DNA of 64,000 bases, taken from JAGVSZ01 sp963747775. GTDB lineage: Bacteria > Pseudomonadota > Gammaproteobacteria > Burkholderiales > SG8-39. The notes below the pieces were generated by a model that had not been told where the DNA came from, searched no databases, and worked only from the letters and a program-made list of their open reading frames with translations. The stretch is taken from contig CAVVGT010000005.1 of the NCBI GenBank assembly GCA_963747775.1, positions 62,001-126,000 on the forward strand. Direction: 5' to 3'. Shown in pieces: positions 44,534 to 52,812 of this stretch (position 1 is its first letter; each line of letters begins with the position of its first letter). The translations under genes were made by a program, and so were the position numbers.

Positions 44534-44980
44534 ATGGGACTGTTCGATTTCGTCCGCAACATCGGCAAGAAGATCTTCCCGCCGGAAGCCAAACCCGAGG
44601 ACGCCTCGGTCAAGATCCGCCAGGAGATCGAGACGGCAATGCTCGGGATCACCAACCTGCAGGTGGCCTATGACGCGAAGGACGGCAAGTGCACCCTCGC
44701 GGGCGACTGCCCGACCGCCGAGGCGATGCAGAAGGCGGTGCTCATCGCGGGCAACATCCAGGGCGTCAGCGAGGTGAACATCGCGGGGCTGAAAGTACCC
44801 GAGCCCAAGGAGAAGGTCGAGTACTACATCATCGTGAAGGGCGACACGCTATCGGCCATCGCCAAGAAGTACTACGGCGACGCCAACAAGTACCCGCGCA
44901 TTTTCGAAGCGAACCGCGAGGTCATCAAGAACGCCGACCTGATCTTCCCGGGACAGAAGATCCGCATCCCGATGGATTGA
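44534..44980 (+). CDS. kbp: BON-LysM protein, Kbp/YgaU homologue
   Basis: A 148-residue protein of the same size and layout as E. coli Kbp (YgaU): an N-terminal MGLFDFVRNIGKKIF segment, a BON domain (about residues 25-90) and a C-terminal LysM domain (YYIIVKGDTLSAIAKKYYGD to FPGQKIRIPMD). Kbp binds K+ in the cytoplasm and helps growth under high external potassium. ATG 44534 follows AAGGAGAGACCC. A GlsB/YeaQ-type gene follows 27 bases later, suggesting a stress-related operon. Confidence 0.93.
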   Translation: MGLFDFVRNIGKKIFPPEAKPEDASVKIRQEIETAMLGITNLQVAYDAKDGKCTLAGDCPTAEAMQKAVLIAGNIQGVSEVNIAGLKVPEPKEKVEYYIIVKGDTLSAIAKKYYGDANKYPRIFEANREVIKNADLIFPGQKIRIPMD

Positions 44981-45007
44981 CGCGCGCCGCGACGCAAGGA
45001 GGACGCC

Positions 45008-45253
45008 ATGGGCTTGCTTTGGACGGTGATCATCGGCTTTCTCGTGGGACTGATCGCGCGCGCGGTGATGCCCGGCCGGCAGATCATGGGCATCATCCTG
45101 ACGACGCTGCTCGGCATCGGCGGGGCGCTGCTCGCCGGCTACGCGGGCCAGCTGCTCGGCTATTACAAGCTCGGCGAGCCGGTCGGATTCGTCGCCTCGG
45201 TCGTCGGCGCGCTCGTGATCCTGTTCCTCTGGACCAAGCTCGTGAACAAGTAG
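45008..45253 (+). CDS. GlsB/YeaQ/YmgE-family small membrane protein
   Basis: An 81-residue protein with three membrane segments and the family pattern IIGFLVGLIARAVMPG, GIILTTLLGIGGALLAGYAG and GFVASVVGALVILFLW. These 'transglycosylase-associated' small proteins accumulate under envelope and acid stress; the name does not imply enzyme activity. ATG 45008 follows AAGGAGGACGCC, a strong ribosome site. It is 27 bases after kbp. Confidence 0.92.
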   Translation: MGLLWTVIIGFLVGLIARAVMPGRQIMGIILTTLLGIGGALLAGYAGQLLGYYKLGEPVGFVASVVGALVILFLWTKLVNK

Positions 45254-45318
45254 GCCGTGCTGCGGCCGATCCGGTGGCGCGGGTTGCTATACTCGCGCCA
45301 TTCTTTTTTCCGCCCGTC

Positions 45319-46512
45319 ATGACCGCAAGCGTCGCCGCCAAGCAGAAGAAGAACGTCGCCGTTCTCGCCGCGCTTCAGGCGCTGCTCCTGACCAACAACT
45401 CCACCGCGATCGCGCTCAACGGCCTCGCCGGCTACGCGCTGGCGGAAAACAAGTCGCTCGCGACGCTGCCGGTGACCGGTTGGGTCGTGGGCGCGTCGCT
45501 CACGACGTTCTTCGCCTCGCTGCTGATGAAGCGCATCGGGCGCAAGGGCGGGTTCACCTTCGGCACGCTCGTCGGGATTCTCGGCGCGTCGATCTGCTGC
45601 GTGGCGCTCTACCTCGCCAGCTTCTGGCTCTTCGTCGCCGGCACCACGATCTTCGGCGTGTACAACGCATTCGGGCAGTACTACCGTTTCGCCGCCGCGG
45701 ATGCCGCGAGCCACGATTTCAAGACCAGAGCGATCTCCTACGTGCTCGCCGGCGGCCTGGTGGGCGGCATCGTCGGCCCGACGGTGTCGAAGTGGACGAA
45801 GGACGCACTGCCCACCGCGTTCCTCGGCGCGTTCCTCACGCTGATCGCGTTCCTGTGCGTCGTGCTCGCGGTGATCCGCCTCCTCGACATCCCGGCGCCG
45901 ACCGAAGCCGAGGCGAAGGAGTCCGGGCGCGCGCTCGCCCAGATCGTCGCGCAACCCGCGTTCGTCGTCGCGGTGCTTGCCGGCGCATTCGGCTACGGCG
46001 TGATGAACCTGCTGATGACCGCCACGCCGCTCGCGATGGGCATCTGCGGGCACCCGTACGGCGCCGCCGCGACCGTCATCTCCTGGCACGTCATCGGCAT
46101 GTTCGCCCCCTCCTTTTTCACCGGGAACCTCATCAAGCGCTTCGGCGTGCTGCACGTAATGCTCGCCGGGGTCGTGCTGAACTTCGTCTGCATCGGCATC
46201 GCGCTCGCCGGCATCGACGTGGCGAACTTCTGGGCCGCGCTCGTCCTGCTCGGCGTGGGCTGGAACTTCCTCTACATCGGCGCCACCGCGCTGCTCACCG
46301 AGACCTATCGCCCGGCCGAGAAGGCGAAGGCGCAGGGCGCGAACGACATGCTGATCTTCCTCGTAATGGCCACGTCCTCGTTCTCGTCGGGGATGCTGCT
46401 CGAGACGAACGGCTGGCAGACGCTGAACTACCTCGCGATCCCATTCGTCGCGGCGATCGGGTTCGCGGTGGTGTGGCTCATGACCCGGCGACGGGTGCCG
46501 GCCGTCGCGTAA
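45319..46512 (+). CDS. MFS transporter
   Basis: A 397-residue protein with twelve membrane segments. The loop 2-3 signature is reduced to LLMKRIGRKGGFTFG near residue 75, and FNAFGQYYRFAAADAA-like helix 4 sequence resembles YfcJ/Bcr-type uncharacterised MFS proteins. It probably exports or imports a small organic molecule. ATG 45319; the gap to the GlsB gene is 65 bases and includes a possible promoter. No regulator is adjacent. Confidence 0.88.
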   Translation: MTASVAAKQKKNVAVLAALQALLLTNNSTAIALNGLAGYALAENKSLATLPVTGWVVGASLTTFFASLLMKRIGRKGGFTFGTLVGILGASICCVALYLASFWLFVAGTTIFGVYNAFGQYYRFAAADAASHDFKTRAISYVLAGGLVGGIVGPTVSKWTKDALPTAFLGAFLTLIAFLCVVLAVIRLLDIPAPTEAEAKESGRALAQIVAQPAFVVAVLAGAFGYGVMNLLMTATPLAMGICGHPYGAAATVISWHVIGMFAPSFFTGNLIKRFGVLHVMLAGVVLNFVCIGIALAGIDVANFWAALVLLGVGWNFLYIGATALLTETYRPAEKAKAQGANDMLIFLVMATSSFSSGMLLETNGWQTLNYLAIPFVAAIGFAVVWLMTRRRVPAVA

Positions 46513-46527
46513 ATTGCCTGACAATAC

Positions 46528-46545
46528 GAGGGGACCCATCCCCTC
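46528..46545 (+). terminator. Stem-loop after the MFS gene
   Basis: GAGGGGA (46528-46534) and TCCCCTC (46539-46545) form a perfect 7-base stem with a 4-base loop, 16 bases after the MFS stop. There is no T-run, so it may be a weak or Rho-assisted terminator. Confidence 0.4.
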
Positions 46546-46566
46546 ATACTCCCCTAGGTCTGCCGC

Positions 46567-46580
46567 CTAACGGTCGTTAG
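46567..46580. promoter_or_regulatory. Short palindrome upstream of the RidA gene
   Basis: CTAACG (46567-46572) and CGTTAG (46575-46580) are inverted with a 2-base centre, in the gap 28 bases before the RidA start. It resembles a TetR-type operator, but no regulator gene is adjacent. Confidence 0.4.
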
Positions 46581-46607
46581 ACGCACTTGGGCAAATAGGA
46601 GGTTGCC

Positions 46608-47015
46608 ATGGAACGCCGGTTCATCAACCCGCTCGAGCTGTCGGTGCCCGCGCACTACTCGCACGTCGCGATCGCTTCCGCCGGTCGCACGGTCTATGTT
46701 TCCGGGCAAATCGCGCTCGATGCCACCGGCCGGGTGGTCGGCGAGGGCGACCTGCATGCGCAGGCCGTTCAGGTGTACGAGAACCTCAAGGCGGCGCTCG
46801 CTGCCGCCGGGGCGAGCTTCGCCGACGTGATCAAGATCGTCACCTACGTCGTCGCCCTCGACGCCGAGCGGGTCCAGGTCATCCGCGAAGTGCGCGCCCA
46901 GTTCCTTCCGGCGGGCCACAAGCCGGCGAGCACGATGGTCGGCGTCACCAGCCTCGTACGGCCCGAGTTCCTGGTCGAGGTCGAGATGATCGCGGCCTTG
47001 GCCGACCGCCGCTAG
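46608..47015 (+). CDS. RidA-family (YjgF/YER057c) protein
   Basis: A 135-residue member of the Rid family, with SGQIALDATGRVVGEGDLHAQ and the C-terminal ASTMVGVTSLVRPEFLVEVEMIA. The conserved arginine of canonical RidA is in place of or near the VRPEFLVE segment, so imine deaminase activity is plausible but not certain. RidA hydrolyses reactive enamine/imine intermediates. ATG 46608 follows AATAGGAGGTTGCC. It is 17 bases upstream of the alpha/beta hydrolase gene. Confidence 0.86.
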   Translation: MERRFINPLELSVPAHYSHVAIASAGRTVYVSGQIALDATGRVVGEGDLHAQAVQVYENLKAALAAAGASFADVIKIVTYVVALDAERVQVIREVRAQFLPAGHKPASTMVGVTSLVRPEFLVEVEMIAALADRR

Positions 47016-47032
47016 AGCAGGCATCGCGAGCG

Positions 47033-47986
47033 ATGCAGCTCGACCCGCAGGCGCGCGACGTGCTCGAGCGCGTCGCGCGCGCGAACCTCCCGGCGTATTC
47101 CCGGCTCGGCGCACCCGCGGCGCGCGCGCTCTACCGGGAGACGCGCGGCAAACTCTCCGCCGCGCCCCCCGAGGTCGCGTGCGTCACGGACCTGCGCGCG
47201 ACCGGACCGGCCGGCGACATCCCGGTACGCCTCTACCGCCCGCTCGGCGCGCCGGAAGGCGAGGCCTTGCCGGTGCTCGTCTATTTCCACGGCGGCGGGT
47301 GGACCATCGGCGATCTCGACACGCACGACGTGCCCTGCCGTGAATTCGCGAACCTCGCGCACTGCGCGGTGGTGTCGGTGGACTACCGCCTCGCGCCCGA
47401 GCACAAGTTCCCCGCCGCGTTCGACGACGCGGTGGCCGCCACCCACTGGGTCCACGCGCACGCGGACGCGCTCGGCGTCGACGCGTCGCGGCTCGCGGTG
47501 GGCGGCGACTCGGCGGGCGGCAACCTCGCAGCCGCGGTCGCGATCGCGTTCCGGGACACCTGGGGGCCGCGCATCGCCATGCAGACGCTCGTCTATCCGG
47601 GGACCGACATGGCGGCCGACACGCCTTCCCATGCGGCATTCGCGGAGGGGTACATGCTCACGCGCGACGCGATCCTGTGGTTCAAGGACAATTACCTCCG
47701 CGGTCCGGCAGACGAGGCCGACTGGCGCGCCTCGCCGCTGCGCGCCGGCGATTTCACCGGGCTCCCGCCCGCGTATGTCATCACTGCCGGCTTCGACCCG
47801 CTGCTCGACGAGGGCCGCGCCTACGCCGACCGCCTCCGCGCCGCCGGCGTGAAGGTCACCTACGAGTGCTTTGCGGGGATGATCCACGGCTTCGTGACGA
47901 TGGGCGGCGCGATCGCCGCCGCGCATCACGCGATCAACCGCGCGTCCCTCGCGCTGAAGCAGGCCTTCGCGCAAGTCCGCGGGTGA
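47033..47986 (+). CDS. Alpha/beta hydrolase, hormone-sensitive-lipase type
   Basis: A 317-residue esterase with HGGGWTIGD (oxyanion hole, about residues 86-94), nucleophile GDSAGGN at about 160, acid residue in AGFDPLLDEG and histidine in AGMIHGFVTMGG. The family hydrolyses short-chain carboxylic esters. No signal peptide. The stop overlaps the start of the permease gene (GTGA, 47983-47986), so the two are coupled. Context with RidA and a BASS-like permease suggests one catabolic or detoxification unit. Confidence 0.9.
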   Translation: MQLDPQARDVLERVARANLPAYSRLGAPAARALYRETRGKLSAAPPEVACVTDLRATGPAGDIPVRLYRPLGAPEGEALPVLVYFHGGGWTIGDLDTHDVPCREFANLAHCAVVSVDYRLAPEHKFPAAFDDAVAATHWVHAHADALGVDASRLAVGGDSAGGNLAAAVAIAFRDTWGPRIAMQTLVYPGTDMAADTPSHAAFAEGYMLTRDAILWFKDNYLRGPADEADWRASPLRAGDFTGLPPAYVITAGFDPLLDEGRAYADRLRAAGVKVTYECFAGMIHGFVTMGGAIAAAHHAINRASLALKQAFAQVRG

Positions 47987-48918
47987 TCCTCGGCGCGCTC
48001 GCCTACGTCGGGCGGCACGGCGCGCTCTTCCTCGCGGGCGGCGTGCTGCTGGGCCTCGCCGCGCCGCCGCTCGCGGCCGCGGCGCGCCCGTTGCTCATCC
48101 CCGCCCTGCTGGTGCCGCTCACCATCGCGCTGCTCCGGCTCGATTGGCGACGGCTCGGCGACTACGCCCGCCGGCCGGCGCTCGTCGCGGTCGTGACCGT
48201 GTGGCTGCTCGCGGTGAGCCCGGCGCTCATCTGGCTCGCGTTGCAGGGGCTGCCGCTTCCGGCCGCGCTCGGGCACGCGATCGTCCTGATGACCGCGTCC
48301 TCGCCGGTGACGATGTGCGCGACGGTGAGCCTGCTCGTCGGGCTCGACGCCGCGCTCGCCGTCGTGGTGATCGTCGTGACGACCGCGCTGGTGCCGCTCA
48401 CGCTGCCGGCGGTGGCGCTGCCGCTGCTCGGGCTCGAGCTCGCGATCGACCCGCCGACCTTCATGCTCCGGCTCGGCTGGATGGTGGGCGCGGCGTTCGC
48501 CGTTGCGCTCGTCGCGCGGCGGCTCGCCGGTACCGAGCGGCTCGCGCGGGGGGCGCGCGCGCTCGATGCCCTCGCGGTGCTCAGCCTCGTCGTGTTCGCG
48601 GTGGCGATCATGGACGGCATCACCGCCGCGCTCCTGGCGCGGCCGGGCTACGTGCTCGGCACGCTCGCGGCGGCTTTCGCCGCGAACCTCGTGCTGCAGG
48701 CGGCCGGCACGCTCGCCTTCCTTCGGCTCGGCATGCGCCGGGCGCTGACGATCGGCCTCATGACCGGGAACTGCAACATGGGCCTCGTGCTCGTCGCGCT
48801 CGCGGACGAGGCGTCGTTCGACACGGTGATGTTCTTCGCGCTGGGCCAGATCCCCATGTACATGCTGCCGGCGCCGCTGATGCCGCTGTACCGCAGGAGC
48901 GCAGGACCAGTCGCCTAG
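47983..48918 (+). CDS. BASS-like membrane permease
   Basis: A 311-residue protein with about nine to ten membrane segments. The ASSPVTMCATVSLLVGLD segment and GLMTGNCNMGLVLVALAD near residue 270 are reminiscent of the bile acid:sodium symporter/AEC superfamily. Solute unknown. The start is GTG 47983, overlapping the hydrolase stop. Its end overlaps the convergent SGNH hydrolase gene by 4 bases. Confidence 0.78.
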   Translation: MILGALAYVGRHGALFLAGGVLLGLAAPPLAAAARPLLIPALLVPLTIALLRLDWRRLGDYARRPALVAVVTVWLLAVSPALIWLALQGLPLPAALGHAIVLMTASSPVTMCATVSLLVGLDAALAVVVIVVTTALVPLTLPAVALPLLGLELAIDPPTFMLRLGWMVGAAFAVALVARRLAGTERLARGARALDALAVLSLVVFAVAIMDGITAALLARPGYVLGTLAAAFAANLVLQAAGTLAFLRLGMRRALTIGLMTGNCNMGLVLVALADEASFDTVMFFALGQIPMYMLPAPLMPLYRRSAGPVA

Positions 48919-49775
48919 GGGCGCTTCTTCGCGCCCTTCTTCTTCGCGGCCTTCTTCGCTTTCTTCTTCGCCGGTTTCACGGTCAGCTTAGCGGCGGTCG
49001 GGAGGGCGACGCCCAACAGGGGCGCGACGACCGGGATCCACCGCTCGCGCACGATGCGATCGAATCCCGCCAGCGTCGGGTGCAGCTCGTTCGCCCACTC
49101 CTCCTCGGTCAGCGTCCCGGACGAGTCCACGAAGTGGACCTGCGCGGCCGGGTCGTCGAGCCCCCTGAGCAGCGTCTCCAGGCGGTCGATCAGCTCGCGG
49201 ATGAGCGGCCGGCGCAGCGCGCTCGGAATCTGCGCCAGGTCCATCGGCGCCTTGAGCCACTTGCCGAAGAGGAAGAAGCCCTTTCCGGTGGGGATCGCGT
49301 AGTCGTAGTTGTGGACGACCACCGGGCCGGCGAACCCGTCGGCCCGTACGCGCGCGATGACCTGCTCGTAGGCATCCTCGATGCGGCCAAGCAGCCCGTC
49401 GGGCTCGCCATCGGCCCAGCAATCGGCCACGCTCGTCGCGCCGGAGCAGTCGGGTCGGATGATGCGACTGAAGTCGCGAATGCCCGCGAAGTCATTGCCG
49501 CCGCCGGAGAGGAGGAACGCTTTCATCCGCATCCCATTCACTTCGACGCGACCGCTCCAGAACGGCAGGTGCCGCGGCTTCATGTAATCGACGGCATTGG
49601 CGCCGCTTTCCCCGTACGCGGCAATCACGAACGACCGGGAGAGCGCGCGGTTCAGCGCCTCGAGGAGATTGGCCCCGGGGTAGTGGAACCACGAGTCGCC
49701 GAGCGCGACGATGTCGGCGCCGCCGCCCTCGTATTCGTCGAGCAGGCCGTCGTCGTAGTAGGGGTGGCTTGCCAT
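48915..49775 (-). CDS. SGNH/GDSL hydrolase with lysine-rich tail
   Basis: A 286-residue protein with the SGNH blocks: GDSWFHYPG (nucleophile, about residues 26-34), a glycine, LSGGGNDFAG (Asn, about 89-98) and the Asp/His pair in WANELHPTLAGF near 235. No signal peptide. The C-terminus is a strongly basic PAKKKAKKAAKKKGAKKRP tail, similar to histone-like extensions, which could bind nucleic acid or acidic polymers; that role is inference. ATG 49775 follows AGGAGCCCCGCC. Convergent with the BASS-like gene. Confidence 0.85.
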   Translation of the reverse strand: MASHPYYDDGLLDEYEGGGADIVALGDSWFHYPGANLLEALNRALSRSFVIAAYGESGANAVDYMKPRHLPFWSGRVEVNGMRMKAFLLSGGGNDFAGIRDFSRIIRPDCSGATSVADCWADGEPDGLLGRIEDAYEQVIARVRADGFAGPVVVHNYDYAIPTGKGFFLFGKWLKAPMDLAQIPSALRRPLIRELIDRLETLLRGLDDPAAQVHFVDSSGTLTEEEWANELHPTLAGFDRIVRERWIPVVAPLLGVALPTAAKLTVKPAKKKAKKAAKKKGAKKRP

Positions 49776-49903
49776 GGCGGGGCTCCTTCGTCGGTGCGTC
49801 ATTGTCCCCAACGACGGGCGGGGCATCCATCCCACCAACGGCCTAGCCGAAGCCCGCGCCCCACGGCGTAGAATTCGGCAGCCTTCCGACCGCGAGAGCC
49901 CTG

Positions 49904-51985
49904 ATGGGAACCGACGACCTGCGCTCCACCTCACGCCGCATCGTGAAGGGCGCCTGCCCGCACGATTGCCCGGACACCTGCGCGCTGGAGACCACGGTCG
50001 AGAACGGCGTCGCGATCGAGATCCGCGGCGGCGACATGCCGTTCACCGAGGGCACGCTCTGCACCAAGGTCGCGAAGTATCTCGACCGCACGTACTCGAA
50101 GGACCGCGTGCTGCACCCGTTGCGTCGCGTCGGGCCGAAGGGACCGGGGCAGGGGCGCCTCGAGCGCATCACGTGGGACGAGGCGCTCGACGAAATCGCG
50201 GCGCGGTTCAAGGCGATCGCCGCGGAGGACCCGCAGCAGATCCTGCCGTGCAGCTACGCCGGCACGATGGGGCAGCTGCAGTACGCCTCGATGGACCGGC
50301 GCTTCTTCCACCGCCTCGGCGCGAGCCTGCTCGAGCGCACGTTGTGCTCGTCGGCCGGCAAGGCGGGGCTCAAGCTCACGCTCGGCGGCTCGGTCGGCAT
50401 GGACCCGGAGCGCGCCGACGAGGCGCAGCTCATCCTGATCTGGGGCTCGAACCCGATCGTCTCCAACCTGCACTTCTGGACGCGCTGCCAGGAAGCGAAG
50501 CGGCGCGGCGCGAAGCTCGTCGCGATCGACCCGTGGCGCAGCCAGACCGCGGAGAAGTGCCACCAACACCTGCAGCTCCTGCCGGGCACCGACGCCGCGC
50601 TCGCGCTCGGGATGATGCACGTCATCATCGGCGAGCAGCTCCACGATCGCGATTACGTCGAGCGGCACACGCTGGGTTTCGGTGCGCTGGCCGAGCGCGT
50701 GGGGCAGTACCCGCCGGAGAAGGTGGCGCGGATCTGCGGCATCGAGCCGCAGACCGTGATCGAGCTCGCGCGCGAGTACGCCCGCACGAAGCCGGCGGCC
50801 ATCCGGCTCAACTACGGGATGCAGCGCCACAGCGGTGGCGGCATGGCCGCCCGGACGATCGCGTGCCTGCCGGCGCTGGTCGGTGCGTGGCGCGACGCCG
50901 CGGGCGGCGTGCTGCTCTCGACCAACGACTTCTACGGGATGGATCACGCCGCCCTGGAGCGCACCGACCTGATCTGGAACAAGCCGCGCACGATCAACCA
51001 GTCGGCGCTCGGCGACGCGCTGCTCGCCGCGCAGCCGCCGGTGAAGGCGGTTTACGTGTACAACAACAACCCGGTCGCGGTGTGCCCGGACTCGAACAAG
51101 GTCATCGCCGGTTTCTCGCGGCCCGACCTCTTCTGCGTCGTGCACGAGATCTTTCTCACCGACACCGCCGACTACGCCGACATCGTGCTGCCGGCGACGA
51201 CGCAGCTCGAGCACTTCGACCTCCACAAGTCGTACGGACACCTGTACGTGCTGGCGAACAATCCCGCCATCGCGCCGCTGGGCGAATCCCGGCGCAACAT
51301 CGAGGTGTTCCGGCAGCTCGCGAAGCGCATGGGCTTCACGGAGAGCTGCTTCGACGACACCGACGAGGACGTCGCGCGCCAGGCGCTGCGCTCCGCCAAC
51401 CCGCGGATGCAGGGCATCGAGTGGGCGTCGCTGAAGGAATCGGGCTGGCGGCGGCTCGCCGTGCCGGAGCGCTTCGCGCCGTTCGCGCAAGGCGGCTTCC
51501 CGACGCCGTCGGGCAAGTGCGAGTTCTATAGCGAGACGGCGGCGAAGCAGGGCCGCGACCCGCTGCCGGACTACACCCCGCCGCGCGAGAACGCACTGTC
51601 GAACCCGGAGCGGGCGCAGCGCTATCCGCTCGCGTTCATCTCCCCGCCGTGCCGGAACTTCCTCAACTCGTCGTTCGCCAACCTGCCGTTCGCGCTCGCC
51701 TCCGAGAAGGCGCCGCGCCTCGACATCCATCCCGACGACGCGCGCGCCCGTGGCATCGCCGACGGCGAGAAGGTGCGGGTCTTCAATGATCGCGGCGCGT
51801 TCACCGTGAAGGCGGCGATCTCGACCCGGGCGCGGCCGGGCTGCGTCGTCGCGCCCTCGGTGTGGTGGCGCAAGCTCGCGCCGGACGGACGCAACGCCAA
51901 CGACGTGACCTCGCAGGCGCTCGCCGACCTGGGCGGCGCGGCGACGTTCTACGACTGCCTGGTCGAAGTCAGGAGGGAAGCATGA
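49904..51985 (+). CDS. Molybdopterin-dependent oxidoreductase, DMSO reductase family
   Basis: A 693-residue enzyme without a leader. An N-terminal 4Fe-4S site is visible as CPHDCPDTCALET and GTLCTK. The bis-MGD cofactor regions are present (GTMGQLQYASMDRRF, WGSNPIVSNLHFWTRCQEAK, C-terminal SPPCRNFLNSSF and MoCo-binding APSVWWRK). The Mo-ligand position is probably the serine or cysteine of LCSSAGKAG. Substrate unknown; thiosulfate, polysulfide or formate-type activities are typical of the family. No iron-sulfur or membrane subunit is nearby. Its stop overlaps the nicotinamidase start by 4 bases. Confidence 0.9.
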   Translation: MGTDDLRSTSRRIVKGACPHDCPDTCALETTVENGVAIEIRGGDMPFTEGTLCTKVAKYLDRTYSKDRVLHPLRRVGPKGPGQGRLERITWDEALDEIAARFKAIAAEDPQQILPCSYAGTMGQLQYASMDRRFFHRLGASLLERTLCSSAGKAGLKLTLGGSVGMDPERADEAQLILIWGSNPIVSNLHFWTRCQEAKRRGAKLVAIDPWRSQTAEKCHQHLQLLPGTDAALALGMMHVIIGEQLHDRDYVERHTLGFGALAERVGQYPPEKVARICGIEPQTVIELAREYARTKPAAIRLNYGMQRHSGGGMAARTIACLPALVGAWRDAAGGVLLSTNDFYGMDHAALERTDLIWNKPRTINQSALGDALLAAQPPVKAVYVYNNNPVAVCPDSNKVIAGFSRPDLFCVVHEIFLTDTADYADIVLPATTQLEHFDLHKSYGHLYVLANNPAIAPLGESRRNIEVFRQLAKRMGFTESCFDDTDEDVARQALRSANPRMQGIEWASLKESGWRRLAVPERFAPFAQGGFPTPSGKCEFYSETAAKQGRDPLPDYTPPRENALSNPERAQRYPLAFISPPCRNFLNSSFANLPFALASEKAPRLDIHPDDARARGIADGEKVRVFNDRGAFTVKAAISTRARPGCVVAPSVWWRKLAPDGRNANDVTSQALADLGGAATFYDCLVEVRREA

Positions 51986-52710
51986 ATCCGACGACCCGAC
52001 GTTCCGTCCTCGTCGCGCTGGCGGGCTTTGCTGCTGCCGGGCTAGCGCCGGGCGCCCTGCGGCCTGCGATGGCGCAGGCGAAGATCAAGCCGGGGCGCAC
52101 GGACGCGCTGATCGTCGTCGACGTGCAGAACTGCTTCGTTCCCGGCGGGACGCTGCCGGTGCAGAAGGGCGACGAGATCGTCCCGCTCGTGAACGACCTT
52201 GCGAAGCGCTTCCCGCTCGTCGTGATCACGCAGGACTGGCACACGCCGGGCCACATCTCGTTTGCGTCGACGCACGCGGGCAAGAAGCCGTTCGAGACCG
52301 TCAAGCTGCCCTACGGCGACCAAGTGCTCTGGCCGGACCACTGCGTGCAGGGCACGCCCGACGCCGACCTGGTGAAGGGCGTGTCGATTCCGCACGCGCA
52401 GCTTGTCATCCGCAAGGGTCACAACGCGAAGGTCGACAGCTACTCCGCGTTCCTCGAGGCGGACGGCGTCACCCACACCGGGCTCGACGGGTACCTCAGG
52501 ACGCGCGGCGTGAAAGCGGTCTATGTCTGCGGGCTCGCCACCGACTTCTGCGTCGCATGGACGGCGCTCGATGCGCGCAAGCTCGGCTACGGCGCGGCGG
52601 TGATCGAGGACGCCTGCCGCGGCATCGACACCCAGGGCTCGCTCGCGAAGGCCTGGGCACAGATGAAGACGAAAGGCGTGAGGCGCGTCCAGTCGAGCGA
52701 TTTTGCATGA
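51982..52710 (+). CDS. Exported nicotinamidase/pyrazinamidase-like isochorismatase
   Basis: A 242-residue protein with a Tat-like leader TTRRSVLVALAGFAAAGLAPG ahead of a complete nicotinamidase core. The core has catalytic Asp in LIVVDVQNCF, a metal site around QDWHTPGHISF, Lys in VIRKGHN, and catalytic Cys in VCGLATDFCVAWTALDA. It hydrolyses nicotinamide to nicotinate and ammonia; PncA is normally cytoplasmic, so the leader is noteworthy. ATG 51982 lies behind AGGAGGGAAG and overlaps the oxidoreductase stop. The coupling to a molybdoenzyme is unusual. Confidence 0.9.
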   Translation: MNPTTRRSVLVALAGFAAAGLAPGALRPAMAQAKIKPGRTDALIVVDVQNCFVPGGTLPVQKGDEIVPLVNDLAKRFPLVVITQDWHTPGHISFASTHAGKKPFETVKLPYGDQVLWPDHCVQGTPDADLVKGVSIPHAQLVIRKGHNAKVDSYSAFLEADGVTHTGLDGYLRTRGVKAVYVCGLATDFCVAWTALDARKLGYGAAVIEDACRGIDTQGSLAKAWAQMKTKGVRRVQSSDFA

Positions 52711-52787
52711 GCGAGCGCGCGGCGTTCGTCGAATTTCCCGACCGGTTCATGGTCGGAAACTGCCTGGTGGAAGTCGAGGATTGCTGA
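52707..52787 (+). pseudogene. 26-codon amidohydrolase remnant
   Basis: The ATG at 52707 overlaps the nicotinamidase TGA and opens a 26-residue frame, MSERAAFVEFPDRFMVG and a short tail. The 13 residues AAFVEFPDRFMVG are identical to a segment of the amidohydrolase near 55433-55470 (DNA about 38 of 41 bases the same). It looks like a scar of a deleted or partially duplicated amidohydrolase gene, not a functional peptide. Confidence 0.55.
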
Positions 52788-52812
52788 AGCACTTTCGCGG
52801 CCCCCGGACTGC

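Noticed and set aside
44534..44980. Calling the BON-LysM protein a peptidoglycan hydrolase
   Set aside because: There is no catalytic domain and no signal peptide; the size and domain order are those of the cytoplasmic protein Kbp.
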